DNA from: Flavobacterium sp. xlx-214
GTDB lineage: Bacteria; Bacteroidota; Bacteroidia; Flavobacteriales; Flavobacteriaceae
DNA: 64,000 bases
Reading direction: 5' to 3'
Assembly: GCF_013874595.1 (NCBI RefSeq)
Contig: NZ_CP059431.1
Span: 2,852,001-2,916,000 of the forward strand
In this document: piece after piece, positions 32,276-41,967 of the stretch
Numbering within the stretch: position 1 is the first letter of the stretch
How the letters are laid out: the number at the start of each line of letters is the position of its first letter
Translations under genes and position numbers: made by a program
Notes under the pieces: generated by a model
The model's database searches: none
Told to the model about the DNA's origin: nothing
What the model saw: only the letters and a program-made list of their open reading frames with translations

Positions 32276-32956
32276 ATGAGCAAGTGTGAGCAATGCATTG
32301 TAAGAGAATTAAGTTCTTTAAAGGCTTTATCTAAAGAAGAATTAATTCATTTATCTCACTGTAAGGATAATTACAATATTAAAAAGGGCGATGTTATTTT
32401 TAATGAAGGCGATTTAATGAATGGTGTATACTGTATTAAAGAAGGCACTTGCAAGTTGGTTAAAATGAATTCAAATGGTAAAGACACCATTTTAAAATTA
32501 ATTACCAAAGGTGATTTGTTAGGGCAAACATCTATTTTAACGGAAGATAAAGCATCACTAACTGCAGTTGCTGTTGAAGACATGACTGTTTGTTTTATTC
32601 CTAAAAGCGAAATTCTTGGCTTTATTAATACCAACAATAAATTTTCTTTAGAAGTTACCAAAGATATGTGCAATAGGCTAAAAGATGCCAATGATTTTGC
32701 TGCAAATCACACTCACAAAACAGTAAAAGAGCGTTTAGCTTTAACATTATTAAACATTGATAAATTATCTGGTGTTGATAATGAAGGCTATTTAAACCTA
32801 CAATTAACAAGAGACGAAATTGCCAGTATGGTTGGTACAGCTACAGAAAGTGGCATTCGTTTATTAGCCGAACTTAAAAAATTGGGCTATATTGAACTAA
32901 AAGGAAAAAAGATAAAAATTATTAATACAGCAGAATTAAATAAGTTGGCGCAATAA
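32276..32956 (+). CDS. Crp/Fnr family transcriptional regulator, FNR-like
   Basis: A 226-residue regulator with a cyclic-nucleotide-binding-like beta roll (about 25-125; KKGDVIFNEGDLMNGVYCIKEG), a long dimer helix and a C-terminal winged helix (about 150-226; LTRDEIASMVGTATESGIRLLAELKK). The N-terminus starts SKCEQC with further Cys at about 27 and in the beta roll, as in FNR proteins that bind an oxygen-labile 4Fe-4S cluster; cluster binding is inference. Adjacent FNR-type boxes before ccoI and ccoS make it the likely low-oxygen activator of the cbb3 genes. An ATG three codons upstream is possible but would leave almost no leader. Confidence 0.9.
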   Translation: MSKCEQCIVRELSSLKALSKEELIHLSHCKDNYNIKKGDVIFNEGDLMNGVYCIKEGTCKLVKMNSNGKDTILKLITKGDLLGQTSILTEDKASLTAVAVEDMTVCFIPKSEILGFINTNNKFSLEVTKDMCNRLKDANDFAANHTHKTVKERLALTLLNIDKLSGVDNEGYLNLQLTRDEIASMVGTATESGIRLLAELKKLGYIELKGKKIKIINTAELNKLAQ

Positions 32957-33043
32957 ACGCTATGATAAAACTTATTGTTCCTTTTTTTACTCTCTCACTT
33001 TTATTAAACAATAACTTTTGATATTTTTACAAAAAAAACAATC

Positions 33044-33727
33044 ATGTCAACATCTATCTTAAAGCTACAAAATGCTACCATATACCAAGAAAACAATGCT
33101 ATTTTAAGTAATGTTACCATTGATGTGGAAAAAGGCGAATTTCTTTATTTAATTGGTAAAACAGGCTCGGGAAAAAGTAGTTTAATGAAAACGTTGTATG
33201 CCGATTTAGATTTAAAAGATGGAGAAGGCTCAATTGTAGATTATAATTTAAGATCGTTAAAAGAAAGTGACATTCCTTATTTAAGAAGAAAAATAGGTAT
33301 TGTTTTTCAAGACTTTAAATTATTACCAGATCGTAATATTTTTGACAACTTACATTTTGTCTTAAAAGCTACTGGTTGGGAAAATGAGACTGAAATGAGT
33401 AACCGTATTAATGATGTTTTAGAGCGTGTTGGTATGTTGCAACATATTCAAAAAATGCCACATCAAATTTCTGGTGGTGAGCAACAACGCGTAGCTATAG
33501 CTAGAGCTTTATTAAATGATCCCGTTTTAATATTAGCAGATGAGCCTACCGGAAATTTAGATCCGCAAACAAGTGTTGAAGTAATGGAAGTTTTACAAGC
33601 AATCAATCAAAATGGACGTACTATTGTTATGGCTACACATGATTATGCTTTACTATTAAAATATCCGGCTAAAACTTTAAAATGTGATGAAGGAAAAGTT
33701 TTTGAAGTAGTTCAAAAAACAATATAA
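33044..33727 (+). CDS. ftsE: FtsE-like ABC ATPase
   Basis: A 227-residue ABC ATPase. Walker [10 protein letters not shown] (about 38-46), Q-loop [12 protein letters not shown], signature [15 protein letters not shown] (about 141-155), Walker [11 protein letters not shown] and the switch His ATHD are intact. The [13 protein letters not shown] segment is typical of FtsE, which with FtsX activates peptidoglycan hydrolysis at the division site. No ftsX is adjacent, which is common in this phylum. It is transcribed alone and ends at a hairpin shared with the convergent oxygenase gene. Confidence 0.88.
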   Translation: MSTSILKLQNATIYQENNAILSNVTIDVEKGEFLYLIGKTGSGKSSLMKTLYADLDLKDGEGSIVDYNLRSLKESDIPYLRRKIGIVFQDFKLLPDRNIFDNLHFVLKATGWENETEMSNRINDVLERVGMLQHIQKMPHQISGGEQQRVAIARALLNDPVLILADEPTGNLDPQTSVEVMEVLQAINQNGRTIVMATHDYALLLKYPAKTLKCDEGKVFEVVQKTI

Positions 33728-33764
33728 AAATAAGGGTTCTTAATTAAGAATCCTTATTTTTTTT
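33726..33764. terminator. Bidirectional terminator between ftsE and the oxygenase gene
   Basis: AAAATAAGGgTTCTTAA and TTAAGAAtCCTTATTTT pair around the centre with one mismatch, with a T-run on each strand. Confidence 0.75.
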
Positions 33765-34568
33765 ATATACATGAGGATTTTCTATAATTCCTTTTTTAAA
33801 AACTTTTCTAATACCCATTCGTAATAGTGCATCAGTACGCAAAACTAAATCTAAGAATTTATTATTTGGTCTTGCTCTAAAAGATGTTATGTGAAAATTA
33901 TCTGTTTCTAAAAGTGGTTCTTTTGAAAAATAATAGTTAGACACACAACATCTAAACCCATTATAAACAACTGGCGAAACAGAATGTAATGAGTTGCTAT
34001 GTGTTGCCATTACAGCTAAACGATTAAACTTACTATTAATAGTTATTTGAGACTTGTCCATTCCATTTGGCCAAAGCTCTAAATTTCCGCCGTATTCTTC
34101 TTTCCAATTAGGTGTTACATAATACAATAAATTTAATACACGCCATAATTTTCGGTCTTTATCATGTGAATTATCTAAATGTGGATTTAAAAACTGATGT
34201 TCTCCCATCATAGAAAGTCCTCCAGCATAAAGATTATCATCAGGAACAGCTTCTCTTATTTCACATAGTTCACATATTAACTTTACAATTCTTTCATCTT
34301 GAAAAGCATAAATAACTTCTTCTAAAATAGGATTGTACTTATTCATTTGCACTGCAACGTATTTATCCTCTTTTAAGCTTTTTTTCAAAACCATTTCTTC
34401 TGATTTTGGAAAAACATCAAATATTTTTAAAGCTAATTCTTCAGGCAGTAAATTATCAATAAAAAAATAACCTATTTTATTTTTAGAATTGTTGTATTGT
34501 TGTTTTATGTTTTCTTTATTTTCTTGAATTTTATCGAAAATATAATTAGCAATTATTTTTCTATCCAT
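33744..34568 (-). CDS. 2-oxoglutarate/Fe(II)-dependent oxygenase family protein
   Basis: A 274-residue protein with the double-stranded beta-helix pattern of prolyl-4-hydroxylase-like 2OG oxygenases: the HxD motif in FLNPHLDNSHD (near residue 130), GGNLELWPNG (near 165), the distal His in NSLHSVSPV (near 197) and the 2OG-binding Arg shortly after (GFRCCVSNYYFS). Such enzymes hydroxylate proteins or sugars. It lies at the edge of the polysaccharide island and may act on a glycan precursor, but that is inference. Start: ATG at 34568 is preferred over a TTG seven codons upstream. Confidence 0.82.
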   Translation of the reverse strand: MDRKIIANYIFDKIQENKENIKQQYNNSKNKIGYFFIDNLLPEELALKIFDVFPKSEEMVLKKSLKEDKYVAVQMNKYNPILEEVIYAFQDERIVKLICELCEIREAVPDDNLYAGGLSMMGEHQFLNPHLDNSHDKDRKLWRVLNLLYYVTPNWKEEYGGNLELWPNGMDKSQITINSKFNRLAVMATHSNSLHSVSPVVYNGFRCCVSNYYFSKEPLLETDNFHITSFRARPNNKFLDLVLRTDALLRMGIRKVFKKGIIENPHVYKKNKDS

Positions 34569-34616
34569 AATGAATAAGGCTTTTTCCAAAAGTAATGATT
34601 TTTGTCATTATTTCTT

Positions 34617-34624
34617 TACATTTG
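34617..34624 (+). promoter_or_regulatory. Promoter -7 element for the first glycosyltransferase
   Basis: TACATTTG matches TAnnTTTG and lies 15 bases before the ATG at 34640. Confidence 0.4.
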
Positions 34625-34639
34625 TGAAAAACAATCTTA

Positions 34640-35518
34640 ATGCTTTCTGTCCTTATTCCAACCTATAATTATAACATTTTTTCTTTGGTTGAAGAATTAC
34701 ACAAGCAATGTACTTTGATTGATGAACTTCAATTTGAAATTATAGTAATTGAAGATGGTTCAACATTATATACCAAGGAAAACAATCAAATTATTACATT
34801 AAAAAATTGTAAACACATTTGTTTAAAGTATAATATCGGACGCAGTGCTGTACGTAATTTATTAGCCGAAAAAGCTGCTTTTACGCATTTACTTTTTTTA
34901 GATGCCGATGTAAGACTTATTTCACCAGATTTTATAAACAAATACTTATTGTATTGCAATAAACCTAATAGCGTTGTTTTTGGTGGATGTTCTTATCATG
35001 ATAATTCATATTCTAGAGCTACAAGTTTAAGATTTCATTTTGGAAAAAAAAGAGAAGCTATAAGTAGTTTTGAGCGTAATAAAAAACCTTTTAAATATAT
35101 ATTATCGGCAAATTTTTTAATTTTAAAAAGTGATTTTTTATTACTAAATATCCCTAATACAAATGCGTATGGTATGGATAATTATTTTAGTTACTTATTA
35201 AATATTCATAACAAAAAAATTATTCATATTGATAATTCCGTTTGGCATTGTGGACTTGAAGAAAATCAAGTTTTTCTAGAAAAATCTTTAAAATCTGCAC
35301 AATTAAGAAAAGAAAATTGGCTTGTAATAAAAAACTTCTCTAATAACAACACGTTACTAAAAACTTACAACAAATTCAATTTTTTTCCTTTAAATTCAAT
35401 ATTTGGTATTACTTTTAAAATCATTGGTCCATTTTTAAAAAAGCTTTTTTTTAAACCTCAACCTAATTTACGTGCTTTTGATTTATATCGTCTATTATAT
35501 TTATTTAAACTTAAATGA
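34640..35518 (+). CDS. Family 2 glycosyltransferase
   Basis: A 292-residue GT-A fold enzyme. The start MLSVLIPTYNYN, the nucleotide site EIIVIEDGST (about 35-44), GRSAVRNLLAE (about 73-83) and the DXD-like LFLDADVRL (about 89-97) are standard GT2 features. No transmembrane segment is evident, so it is cytoplasmic or membrane-associated. Donor and acceptor sugars are unknown. Its stop overlaps the next GT2 start (ATGA), coupling the pair. It belongs to the surface polysaccharide island. Confidence 0.9.
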   Translation: MLSVLIPTYNYNIFSLVEELHKQCTLIDELQFEIIVIEDGSTLYTKENNQIITLKNCKHICLKYNIGRSAVRNLLAEKAAFTHLLFLDADVRLISPDFINKYLLYCNKPNSVVFGGCSYHDNSYSRATSLRFHFGKKREAISSFERNKKPFKYILSANFLILKSDFLLLNIPNTNAYGMDNYFSYLLNIHNKKIIHIDNSVWHCGLEENQVFLEKSLKSAQLRKENWLVIKNFSNNNTLLKTYNKFNFFPLNSIFGITFKIIGPFLKKLFFKPQPNLRAFDLYRLLYLFKLK

Positions 35519-36447
35519 TGAAGCCTTTTTTTAGTATCATTATCCCTCTATATAATAAAGAAAACTTTATTGTTAATACACTTAACAGTGTGTTTTCGCA
35601 ATCATTTAATAGTTATGAAATAATTATTGTTAATGATGGGTCTACTGATACCAGTGTTGATAAAATAACACGTTTAAACGATGATAGAATTAAAATTATT
35701 CATCAAGAAAACCAAGGAGTTTCTGTTGCACGCAATAAAGGAATTGAAATGGCAAATACCGAATATGTTTGCTTTTTAGACGCGGATGATTATTGGTATC
35801 CAAACTTTTTACAAACTTTTTATGAGCTTATTGTAAAATATAATAAAGAAAGTGTATTTAGTGCTGCTTTTCAGGTTGAAACACAATGGAAAACGTTTAA
35901 TGCCAAATACTCCATTTTAAAAGAATACAATGATTTAATTGTAGATTTTTTTGATGCAAGTCAGCAAGAATGTGTTTTGTGGACCTCTTGTTGCGTTTTT
36001 CATAAATCGGTGTTTCAGAAGGTAGGAATGTTTGATTCAACCATTAAAATTGCTCAAGACACTGATTTATGGATTAGAATTGGATTGGTATATCCTATTG
36101 TTTTTACATGGAATATTTTAGCTATTCATAAATACGATAGTAAAAGTTTGGCAAAAAAAACGGACAATTTAAACGATCGATTAAATTTTTCTAAATTCAT
36201 TGAACAAGAAAAAACAAACAATAAACTTAATCAGTATTTAGATTTAAACAGATATGCTTTGGCTATGCATTGTAAATTGAATAACGATTATTTCAATTTA
36301 GAAAATTTACGAAAACAAATTAAACTTAAAAATCTTCCTTTGCGAAAAAAAATACTTTTATACACCCCTACATCCGTTATTCATTTACTAATTAAAGCCC
36401 AAAATACATTGATTAAAAATGGACTAAGAAACTCTGTTTTTAAGTAA
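35515..36447 (+). CDS. Family 2 glycosyltransferase
   Basis: A 310-residue GT2 enzyme: FSIIIPLYNKENFIVNTLNSVFSQ at the start, EIIIVNDGSTD (about 36-46), GVSVARNKGIEMA (about 70-82) and the metal site FLDADDYW (about 90-97). It overlaps the upstream GT by ATGA and converges with a GT4 gene, sharing 24 bases at their 3' ends. There is no terminator in that overlap, so transcripts may run into each other. The substrates are unknown. Confidence 0.9.
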   Translation: MMKPFFSIIIPLYNKENFIVNTLNSVFSQSFNSYEIIIVNDGSTDTSVDKITRLNDDRIKIIHQENQGVSVARNKGIEMANTEYVCFLDADDYWYPNFLQTFYELIVKYNKESVFSAAFQVETQWKTFNAKYSILKEYNDLIVDFFDASQQECVLWTSCCVFHKSVFQKVGMFDSTIKIAQDTDLWIRIGLVYPIVFTWNILAIHKYDSKSLAKKTDNLNDRLNFSKFIEQEKTNNKLNQYLDLNRYALAMHCKLNNDYFNLENLRKQIKLKNLPLRKKILLYTPTSVIHLLIKAQNTLIKNGLRNSVFK

Positions 36448-37491
36448 ATCTTCAATAATTTTAATCCATATTAATTTAGCATTTTCTTTTGTAAAATGTT
36501 TAGGAAGCATTTCGGTATTGCGCTGCATCCATTTTTCGTAATAGTTGTCGTTTAAAAAAAATGTCTGTAAAGCATTAGCAAAAGCAGCTCTATTTTTTTC
36601 AACAATTAGTCCGTTAACATCATGTTTAACAATTTCAAATACCGAAGGGTTATATATTGTTGTAATAACAGGAGTGTTGTAATATAACGCTTCTAACAAA
36701 ACCAAAGGCAACCCTTCAAAATTACTTGCTAAAACAACCGCTTTTGCCGATTTATAAAAAGCACTTGTATCTTCAACAGGTTTGTTTATAGAAATGCAAT
36801 GTTCTAGATGATTTTCTTTTACAAAATCAATAATTAATACCTCATCTTTTCCAGCTCCTAAAAAATTAAAACGAATATTTTGCTCGTTTAATTTTGACTG
36901 TTTGTAAGCTTCTAGCAAAAAAAGTAAATCTTTAGCATCATTATCAAATCTACCAATAAACAATATATCTTTTTTTATACCATTAGTTGATGTATTGTTG
37001 TGCTTTGTAAAATCGAAAAAATAATAGGCAACAGTAGAATTTCTATTAATTTGCTTTTTTACTAAACCATCAATAAACTCTGAAACACTTACAAAAACAT
37101 CTGTATTTTTATATACAATAGTATTTAACCATTTTAATTGGTAAAAATACATTTTAAGGTTGGCGCTGTGTATAAATTGTGCTTTGGGAGTTTTGCTTAG
37201 TAATGCATCGTATACTTTTTGTTTAATAAAATTTGATTTAGACCTATGATCTAATATTAAATCAACAGCATTTTCTTTAACAAATTTTCTAATAAAAAAA
37301 GGCTTCTGAAAACTTTTATATTTTATTAAACTTATTGTATTTATGTTTTTAAAAGGATGGCTTTCGTTTATTGCTATAATAGAAACATTATATCCCATTT
37401 CATATAAAAGCATTGCACTTTTACGAACATAATTTTGAACGCCGCCTAATGTTAAATCGGTAACAATTATTAAAATTTTAGTTTGCTTCAA
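36424..37491 (-). CDS. Family 4 glycosyltransferase
   Basis: A 355-residue GT-B enzyme. The N-terminal domain has TLGGVQNYVRKSAMLLYEMGY (acceptor side, about 13-33). The C-terminal Rossmann domain shows DILFIGRFDNDAKDLLFLLEAY (about 175-196) and the nucleotide-sugar site ASNFEGLPLVLLEALYYNTPVITT (about 253-276) with the ExxxxxxxE motif. It probably adds a hexose or similar residue to a lipid-linked glycan. It is divergent from the next GT2 gene, with a TATATTTG promoter for the latter between them. Confidence 0.9.
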   Translation of the reverse strand: MKQTKILIIVTDLTLGGVQNYVRKSAMLLYEMGYNVSIIAINESHPFKNINTISLIKYKSFQKPFFIRKFVKENAVDLILDHRSKSNFIKQKVYDALLSKTPKAQFIHSANLKMYFYQLKWLNTIVYKNTDVFVSVSEFIDGLVKKQINRNSTVAYYFFDFTKHNNTSTNGIKKDILFIGRFDNDAKDLLFLLEAYKQSKLNEQNIRFNFLGAGKDEVLIIDFVKENHLEHCISINKPVEDTSAFYKSAKAVVLASNFEGLPLVLLEALYYNTPVITTIYNPSVFEIVKHDVNGLIVEKNRAAFANALQTFFLNDNYYEKWMQRNTEMLPKHFTKENAKLIWIKIIEDLLKNRVS

Positions 37492-37506
37492 TTGAAATAC
37501 TTATTT

Positions 37507-37514
37507 TATATTTG
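37507..37514 (+). promoter_or_regulatory. Promoter -7 element for the GT2 gene at 37526
   Basis: TATATTTG is an exact match, 11 bases before the first ATG; the second ATG at 37529 would give a slightly longer leader. Confidence 0.4.
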
Positions 37515-37525
37515 TTTAAATATTT

Positions 37526-38413
37526 ATGATGTTACCATTAGTTACTGTTATTTGCAATTGTTTTAATCACGAAGGCTTTGTTTTACAAGCTATTCAATCG
37601 GTATTAAATCAAACTTATAAAAATATAGAATTAATTGTTATTAACAATGGTAGTACAGACAATTCTTCGCAAATTATAAGCACCTTTTTAAAACAATATC
37701 CAGAAATTAAATATATTAATCTTCCAGAAACAATTAGTATTACAAAAGCATTTAATAAAGCTGCAAAATATGCTAATGGTGTCTATTTTATTGATTTAGC
37801 TGCTGATGATGTTTTATTGGAAGATTGTATTGAAAAACAAACATCTTTCTTTTCACAACAATCTGATAATGTTGCACTTATTTTTGGAAATGCTTACCAT
37901 ATAAATGAAAATGGGCAAAAATTAAAACCTTATTTTCCTGTAAACGATAATAATAACGTAATTGATTCCTCATTATTTAACACCAATTATGTAAAGCTTC
38001 TTTCAAGTGGCTTGTCAATCTGTTCGGTTTCAGCAATGTTTACAAAAAAGCATTTTGAATTATTGAATGGTTTTAATGAAGATTTGTTTTTTGAAGATTT
38101 AGATTATTGGTTAAGACTTTCTAGACAATTTGAAATTAAATTTATAGATGATTTTTTGGTTGAAAAACGTTTCTTAGAAAATTCTTTAGGTAATCAATTT
38201 TATGATAAAAAAACGTATTCAAAAAACATTAATAAATCACTTCGAATAATTTACAATCAGTCTTTAAAAAGAAATATTTCAAAAGAAGAAAATAAAGCTT
38301 TGCTAAAAAGAATTCACTTTAGTATGGATAAATGTTTAAAAAACAAACTGTGGTTAGAGCTTTTTAAATTTTCTATAATAAAACTAAAATGTCATCTTTA
38401 TTTACTTAAATAG
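37526..38413 (+). CDS. Family 2 glycosyltransferase
   Basis: A 295-residue GT2: PLVTVICNCFNHEGFVLQAIQSVLNQ, NIELIVINNGSTDNSS (about 34-48), and DLAADDVLLEDCIEKQ, in which the usual DADD is replaced by LAADD. A later ED motif (EDLDYWLRL, near 191) supports activity. Its 3' end overlaps that of the fdtA-like gene by 16 bases. Two adjacent ATGs exist at the start. The glycan target is unknown. Confidence 0.88.
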   Translation: MMLPLVTVICNCFNHEGFVLQAIQSVLNQTYKNIELIVINNGSTDNSSQIISTFLKQYPEIKYINLPETISITKAFNKAAKYANGVYFIDLAADDVLLEDCIEKQTSFFSQQSDNVALIFGNAYHINENGQKLKPYFPVNDNNNVIDSSLFNTNYVKLLSSGLSICSVSAMFTKKHFELLNGFNEDLFFEDLDYWLRLSRQFEIKFIDDFLVEKRFLENSLGNQFYDKKTYSKNINKSLRIIYNQSLKRNISKEENKALLKRIHFSMDKCLKNKLWLELFKFSIIKLKCHLYLLK

Positions 38414-38790
38414 TTTTTGAAATCATTAAAATCACGAATGTAATCGCTTTCATCAAATTCAGCTGATGAAACAACTAAACAAACAGATCCTGATGAAAAA
38501 TTACGGAGTTCACGCCAAGTATTTATTGGCACATATAAACCTTCATTAGGTTTAAATAAATGGTATACTTTTTCTTGTGTGCCATCGTTCAAAACAACTT
38601 CAAAACTTCCGCTAACCGCTATAATAAACTCTTGTTGAGCCTTATGCGCATGCCCGCCCCTTTCTGCACCACTTGGTACATCGTATAAATAATACACTCG
38701 TTTTATTTCAAAAGGAATGGTTTCTCCTTGTAAAACAGATAAATTACCACGAGGATCTTCAATTTTAGGTAGTGTAATTATTTTACTCAT
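38398..38790 (-). CDS. FdtA/QdtA-like dTDP-sugar 3,4-ketoisomerase
   Basis: A 130-residue cupin of the WxcM-like family. The pattern LPKIEDPRGNLSVLQGETIPFEIKRVYYLYDVPSGAERGGHAHK (start to about 50) with the catalytic HAH motif, and EVVLNDG, LVVSSAEFDESDYIRD near the end, fit FdtA, which converts dTDP-4-keto-6-deoxyglucose to its 3-keto isomer. Together with the PLP aminotransferase downstream and an acyltransferase it would make a dTDP-3-acylamino-3,6-dideoxyhexose such as Fuc3NAc or Qui3NAc. Which epimer is made cannot be read. Confidence 0.88.
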   Translation of the reverse strand: MSKIITLPKIEDPRGNLSVLQGETIPFEIKRVYYLYDVPSGAERGGHAHKAQQEFIIAVSGSFEVVLNDGTQEKVYHLFKPNEGLYVPINTWRELRNFSSGSVCLVVSSAEFDESDYIRDFNDFKNYLSK

Positions 38791-39510
38791 TTATAGTTTT
38801 ATAGTTAAGTAGTTTTCTAAAGCTTTTTTTTCAGTTTCCCAATCTCTTGTTATATTGTCTTTGATTTTCTTTGCAGGAATACCACCAATTAAAATATTTT
38901 CTCCATAAGAAATATAGTCTTTATTTAATAAAGAATTGGTTGCCACAATGTTGTTAGGAGCTGTATAACAATTACCTTTTATTGTAGTACGGGCACCAAT
39001 ATAGTTATGATTACCAATAAAAATATCTTTATTCATTGGTTCTATTATATTTGTTGATACATCTTTTACCTCATGAAAATTTGTATCGCAAATTAGACAA
39101 TCATTTCCAAATTGTACCCAATCTTCAATCGTAATTTTTTTAAAACAAATAATTTCTGTTCTTGCTGCAAACGAATTTATATGTCCTAGGGTTAAAACAG
39201 CCTCCTTTTTTATATAAACCTTTGTATCAATTCCAAATTGTACACGTCCGTTAATATTTAAAGTACCATTTACAACAGCCTCTCCTTTACTGCCTCCTTT
39301 TGTAAATATTTCATATGGTTGACCAAAGCCTACTAAGCCGAAAGTAACAGGAACATTAAAGCATATTTTCCCTTTTAACTCAACAACTTTAAAGCCTTTA
39401 TAAATAATTATAGGCAATGATAAAGCTTCTTTAAAAGGCAACGTTTTAAAGTTAATTTTAATTGTTTGAATCCAACTAATTGAAATGAAATGTTTTAATC
39501 TCTGAATCAA
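38791..39510 (-). CDS. Left-handed beta-helix (hexapeptide) acyltransferase
   Basis: A 239-residue LbH protein with repeated hexapeptide turns: VVNGTLNINGRVQFGIDTKVYI (about 80-101), ITIEDWVQFGNDCLICDTNFHEV (about 128-150), DIFIGNHNYIGARTTIKGNCY and the C-terminal ILIGGIPAKKIKDN, the usual end of serine/sugar acetyltransferases. Adjacent to fdtA- and fdtB-like genes, it could N-acetylate the amino sugar, although FdtC-type enzymes are often a little shorter. It starts one base after the fdtA-like gene region and overlaps the flippase by four bases. Confidence 0.82.
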   Translation of the reverse strand: MIQRLKHFISISWIQTIKINFKTLPFKEALSLPIIIYKGFKVVELKGKICFNVPVTFGLVGFGQPYEIFTKGGSKGEAVVNGTLNINGRVQFGIDTKVYIKKEAVLTLGHINSFAARTEIICFKKITIEDWVQFGNDCLICDTNFHEVKDVSTNIIEPMNKDIFIGNHNYIGARTTIKGNCYTAPNNIVATNSLLNKDYISYGENILIGGIPAKKIKDNITRDWETEKKALENYLTIKL

Positions 39511-40985
39511 AATAGTGATTTAATTTTATTCTTGATTTTATTATCAAATATATAACTATCAAATTTCAAAACGCTAAAAAACAAAGAAAGTATTGCTAAT
39601 ACTACAGCAATTATAAAAAAATAATGCGCATTTAAATTAAAATAGAGCCAAATTAAACATGCAGTAATTAATACAGAACCTAAAAACAATGTTTTTGTAG
39701 CCTTATTTAACTTAAAATCATATACTTTATTTACATAGAAGTAAATATAAATTGAAGAAAGTACATAATTAACCAAAATAGCCAAACCAATACCATACAA
39801 ACCTATTTTATTAAACAGAATAATGGATAAAACGGCATTTAAAACATCGCTTAATGCATTAATAATAAAATACTGTTTGTAATTTTTATGAGCTAAAAAT
39901 AAATATCCTATTGCGTAATTAAATCCTCTAAAAACAATAGATAACAATCCAAAAATCAAGATGCTATAGGCTGGTTTGAAATCTTTAGAAAAAAATAAAC
40001 TAATCAACTCGTTTCCAAAAGAATACACAATTAATATTGCAGGTAAAATAACCAATAAACTCATTTCTAACTGATTGTTAATTAATAAATTAGAATCATC
40101 TTTCTCTTTAATTGTTTGTGTAAGTTTTGGAAAAAAATACTTACTCATTGCTATAAAAATCATTCCTAAATACGAAACCAAAATAATGTTACCTACATTA
40201 TAATAGCTCAAATATGCGGAATTGTGATCCTTTAAAAATATCCGAATTACATAATAACACAAGAAACCTATAAAAACGTTTAAAGCCATTAAACTACCAG
40301 ACTTTATGTATTCTTTAAAATAGGTTTGCTTTTCATTAGTTGTTAGTTTTATGTTTGTATTAGGAACAAGCGTAAGTTTTAAGTATATCAAATAGGTTAC
40401 AATTGCACTTAATATCATAGCTATTATAATTCCATTTATTTTAAAGAAATAATAGCTAAGTATTACAACAACAGTGTTAACAGCATTTGATAAGATGTTT
40501 ATTCTGATTAATTTAGAAAAATTTTGAGTTCCTTCTAAAAAAATAATTTTGTTCTGAGTTAAACTTGTAAACACAAAATAAACCGAAAGAAGTATAAACC
40601 AAATATAATAATCGGTAGTTTCAAAAGTTAGTTTACTTAATAAAGAAGATAGTACTATGGAAACAATGGCAGCTAAAAGCCCCGTAGCAATAGAAAAAAA
40701 ATTGATTGCTTTTATTGTTTTTTGAAACTCTTGCTCATTCACACCTTTTTTAGCAGCAATTTCTCTTATTCCAATAAAATTAATTCCAAAATTTGTAAAC
40801 GATGTAATTAACTGTGTTGTATTTTCAATTAATCCCACTAAACCAAACCCTTGAACTCCTAAAATTCTACCAGCAGCAAAATTGATTACTAATTTTAAAA
40901 ATAATCTTAAAACTTCTACAATACCAAATAAACTGGTAGCTTTAAAAAGTGTTTTATATTGTTTTTGTGAACTCATTTTATTCAA
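39507..40985 (-). CDS. Polysaccharide flippase (Wzx-like)
   Basis: A 492-residue membrane protein with 12-14 hydrophobic helices and the N-terminal GRILGVQGFGLVGLIENTTQLITSF pattern typical of the polysaccharide biosynthesis (MATE-like) flippases. It would move the lipid-linked repeat unit across the inner membrane. It overlaps the acyltransferase downstream by four bases and the glycosyltransferase upstream by eight, so it is part of the operon. No Wzy polymerase is seen in this window. Confidence 0.9.
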   Translation of the reverse strand: MNKMSSQKQYKTLFKATSLFGIVEVLRLFLKLVINFAAGRILGVQGFGLVGLIENTTQLITSFTNFGINFIGIREIAAKKGVNEQEFQKTIKAINFFSIATGLLAAIVSIVLSSLLSKLTFETTDYYIWFILLSVYFVFTSLTQNKIIFLEGTQNFSKLIRINILSNAVNTVVVILSYYFFKINGIIIAMILSAIVTYLIYLKLTLVPNTNIKLTTNEKQTYFKEYIKSGSLMALNVFIGFLCYYVIRIFLKDHNSAYLSYYNVGNIILVSYLGMIFIAMSKYFFPKLTQTIKEKDDSNLLINNQLEMSLLVILPAILIVYSFGNELISLFFSKDFKPAYSILIFGLLSIVFRGFNYAIGYLFLAHKNYKQYFIINALSDVLNAVLSIILFNKIGLYGIGLAILVNYVLSSIYIYFYVNKVYDFKLNKATKTLFLGSVLITACLIWLYFNLNAHYFFIIAVVLAILSLFFSVLKFDSYIFDNKIKNKIKSLF

Positions 40986-41967
40986 TTACGCAACCCATGC
41001 TTTCATAACTTGCCTTAAACTGCTCATACCAATTTTTCCAATCATTAAAATCTACATCAGTATTAGTACAACATTCTTCAATCCATTTAGAAGAAATATC
41101 GTTTTCAAAATCTAAAATATCATATTCTTTACCATTTACCCAAGCTTCGTTTAAAATCTTGTTCAACTTAAAAACGTCAAGTGAAGTAGCAAAATGCTCT
41201 TTATCAATTGTAGAAGCTGTAAATTTATAAGTAGCTTTAATAATTTCTGTTTTAGTATGTGCAAATTTAAAACTTTTTATATGCTTTAAAACTTCCCTTA
41301 TTTGTAATAATTCATCAACAATATTGGCAGAATTACACCAAACCTTTTCATAATATTTTTGCGAAAAAACACCACCAGCAACAATGTATAAATGATAATA
41401 CTTTAAAAGTTCATCTTTTTTTGATTTGAATTTAGAAACAATACTGCTTACTTTTAACTGATTGGTTTTAAAAATTGACGTAAATAAAAAACCATTAGTT
41501 GTTAAAACTTTAGGTTCTATGATATCAAAATATTTTTTTGATTGAACAATGTTTTTAGATCTTAATTTTTCGTTCTTTAGCCACATAAACTTTATCATAT
41601 CAACTTTCATATTGCAAACTTCGCTTACAAAATCAGTATAATTTATGTGCTCTTTAAACCACATATCATCTTCTAAAAGAATAAAATTCGCTGAAACTTT
41701 TAAAATTTCATTTCGCCAAAAATCGGCAGGAATTACCTTTTCAGGAACAGTTTCTAATAAAATATGATTGCTTTTCTTTTCAAAATTTGGAGATTTCTTA
41801 ATAATAACATCAGGAAAAAGTTGCTGAATTTTATCTAAATACCTTTGTGGTGTACCATCATCTAAAACAATAATTTTATCAGAAAAACCGTCTAAAAAAT
41901 GATAAATACTTGCAATAGTACGATGTAACAAGTAAGCACGATTAAATGATTTAATATAAATATCCAT
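40978..41967 (-). CDS. Putative GT-A fold glycosyltransferase
   Basis: A 329-residue protein that starts like a GT2: [21 protein letters not shown] (1-21), KIIVLDDGTPQRY (about 32-44) and the possible metal site FILLEDDMWFKE (about 94-105). The rest departs from common GT2 profiles, so activity is probable rather than certain. The first base of its stop overlap falls in the flippase start, and its ATG abuts the aminotransferase stop (one shared base). It belongs to the island's minus-strand operon. Confidence 0.75.
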   Translation of the reverse strand: MDIYIKSFNRAYLLHRTIASIYHFLDGFSDKIIVLDDGTPQRYLDKIQQLFPDVIIKKSPNFEKKSNHILLETVPEKVIPADFWRNEILKVSANFILLEDDMWFKEHINYTDFVSEVCNMKVDMIKFMWLKNEKLRSKNIVQSKKYFDIIEPKVLTTNGFLFTSIFKTNQLKVSSIVSKFKSKKDELLKYYHLYIVAGGVFSQKYYEKVWCNSANIVDELLQIREVLKHIKSFKFAHTKTEIIKATYKFTASTIDKEHFATSLDVFKLNKILNEAWVNGKEYDILDFENDISSKWIEECCTNTDVDFNDWKNWYEQFKASYESMGCVIE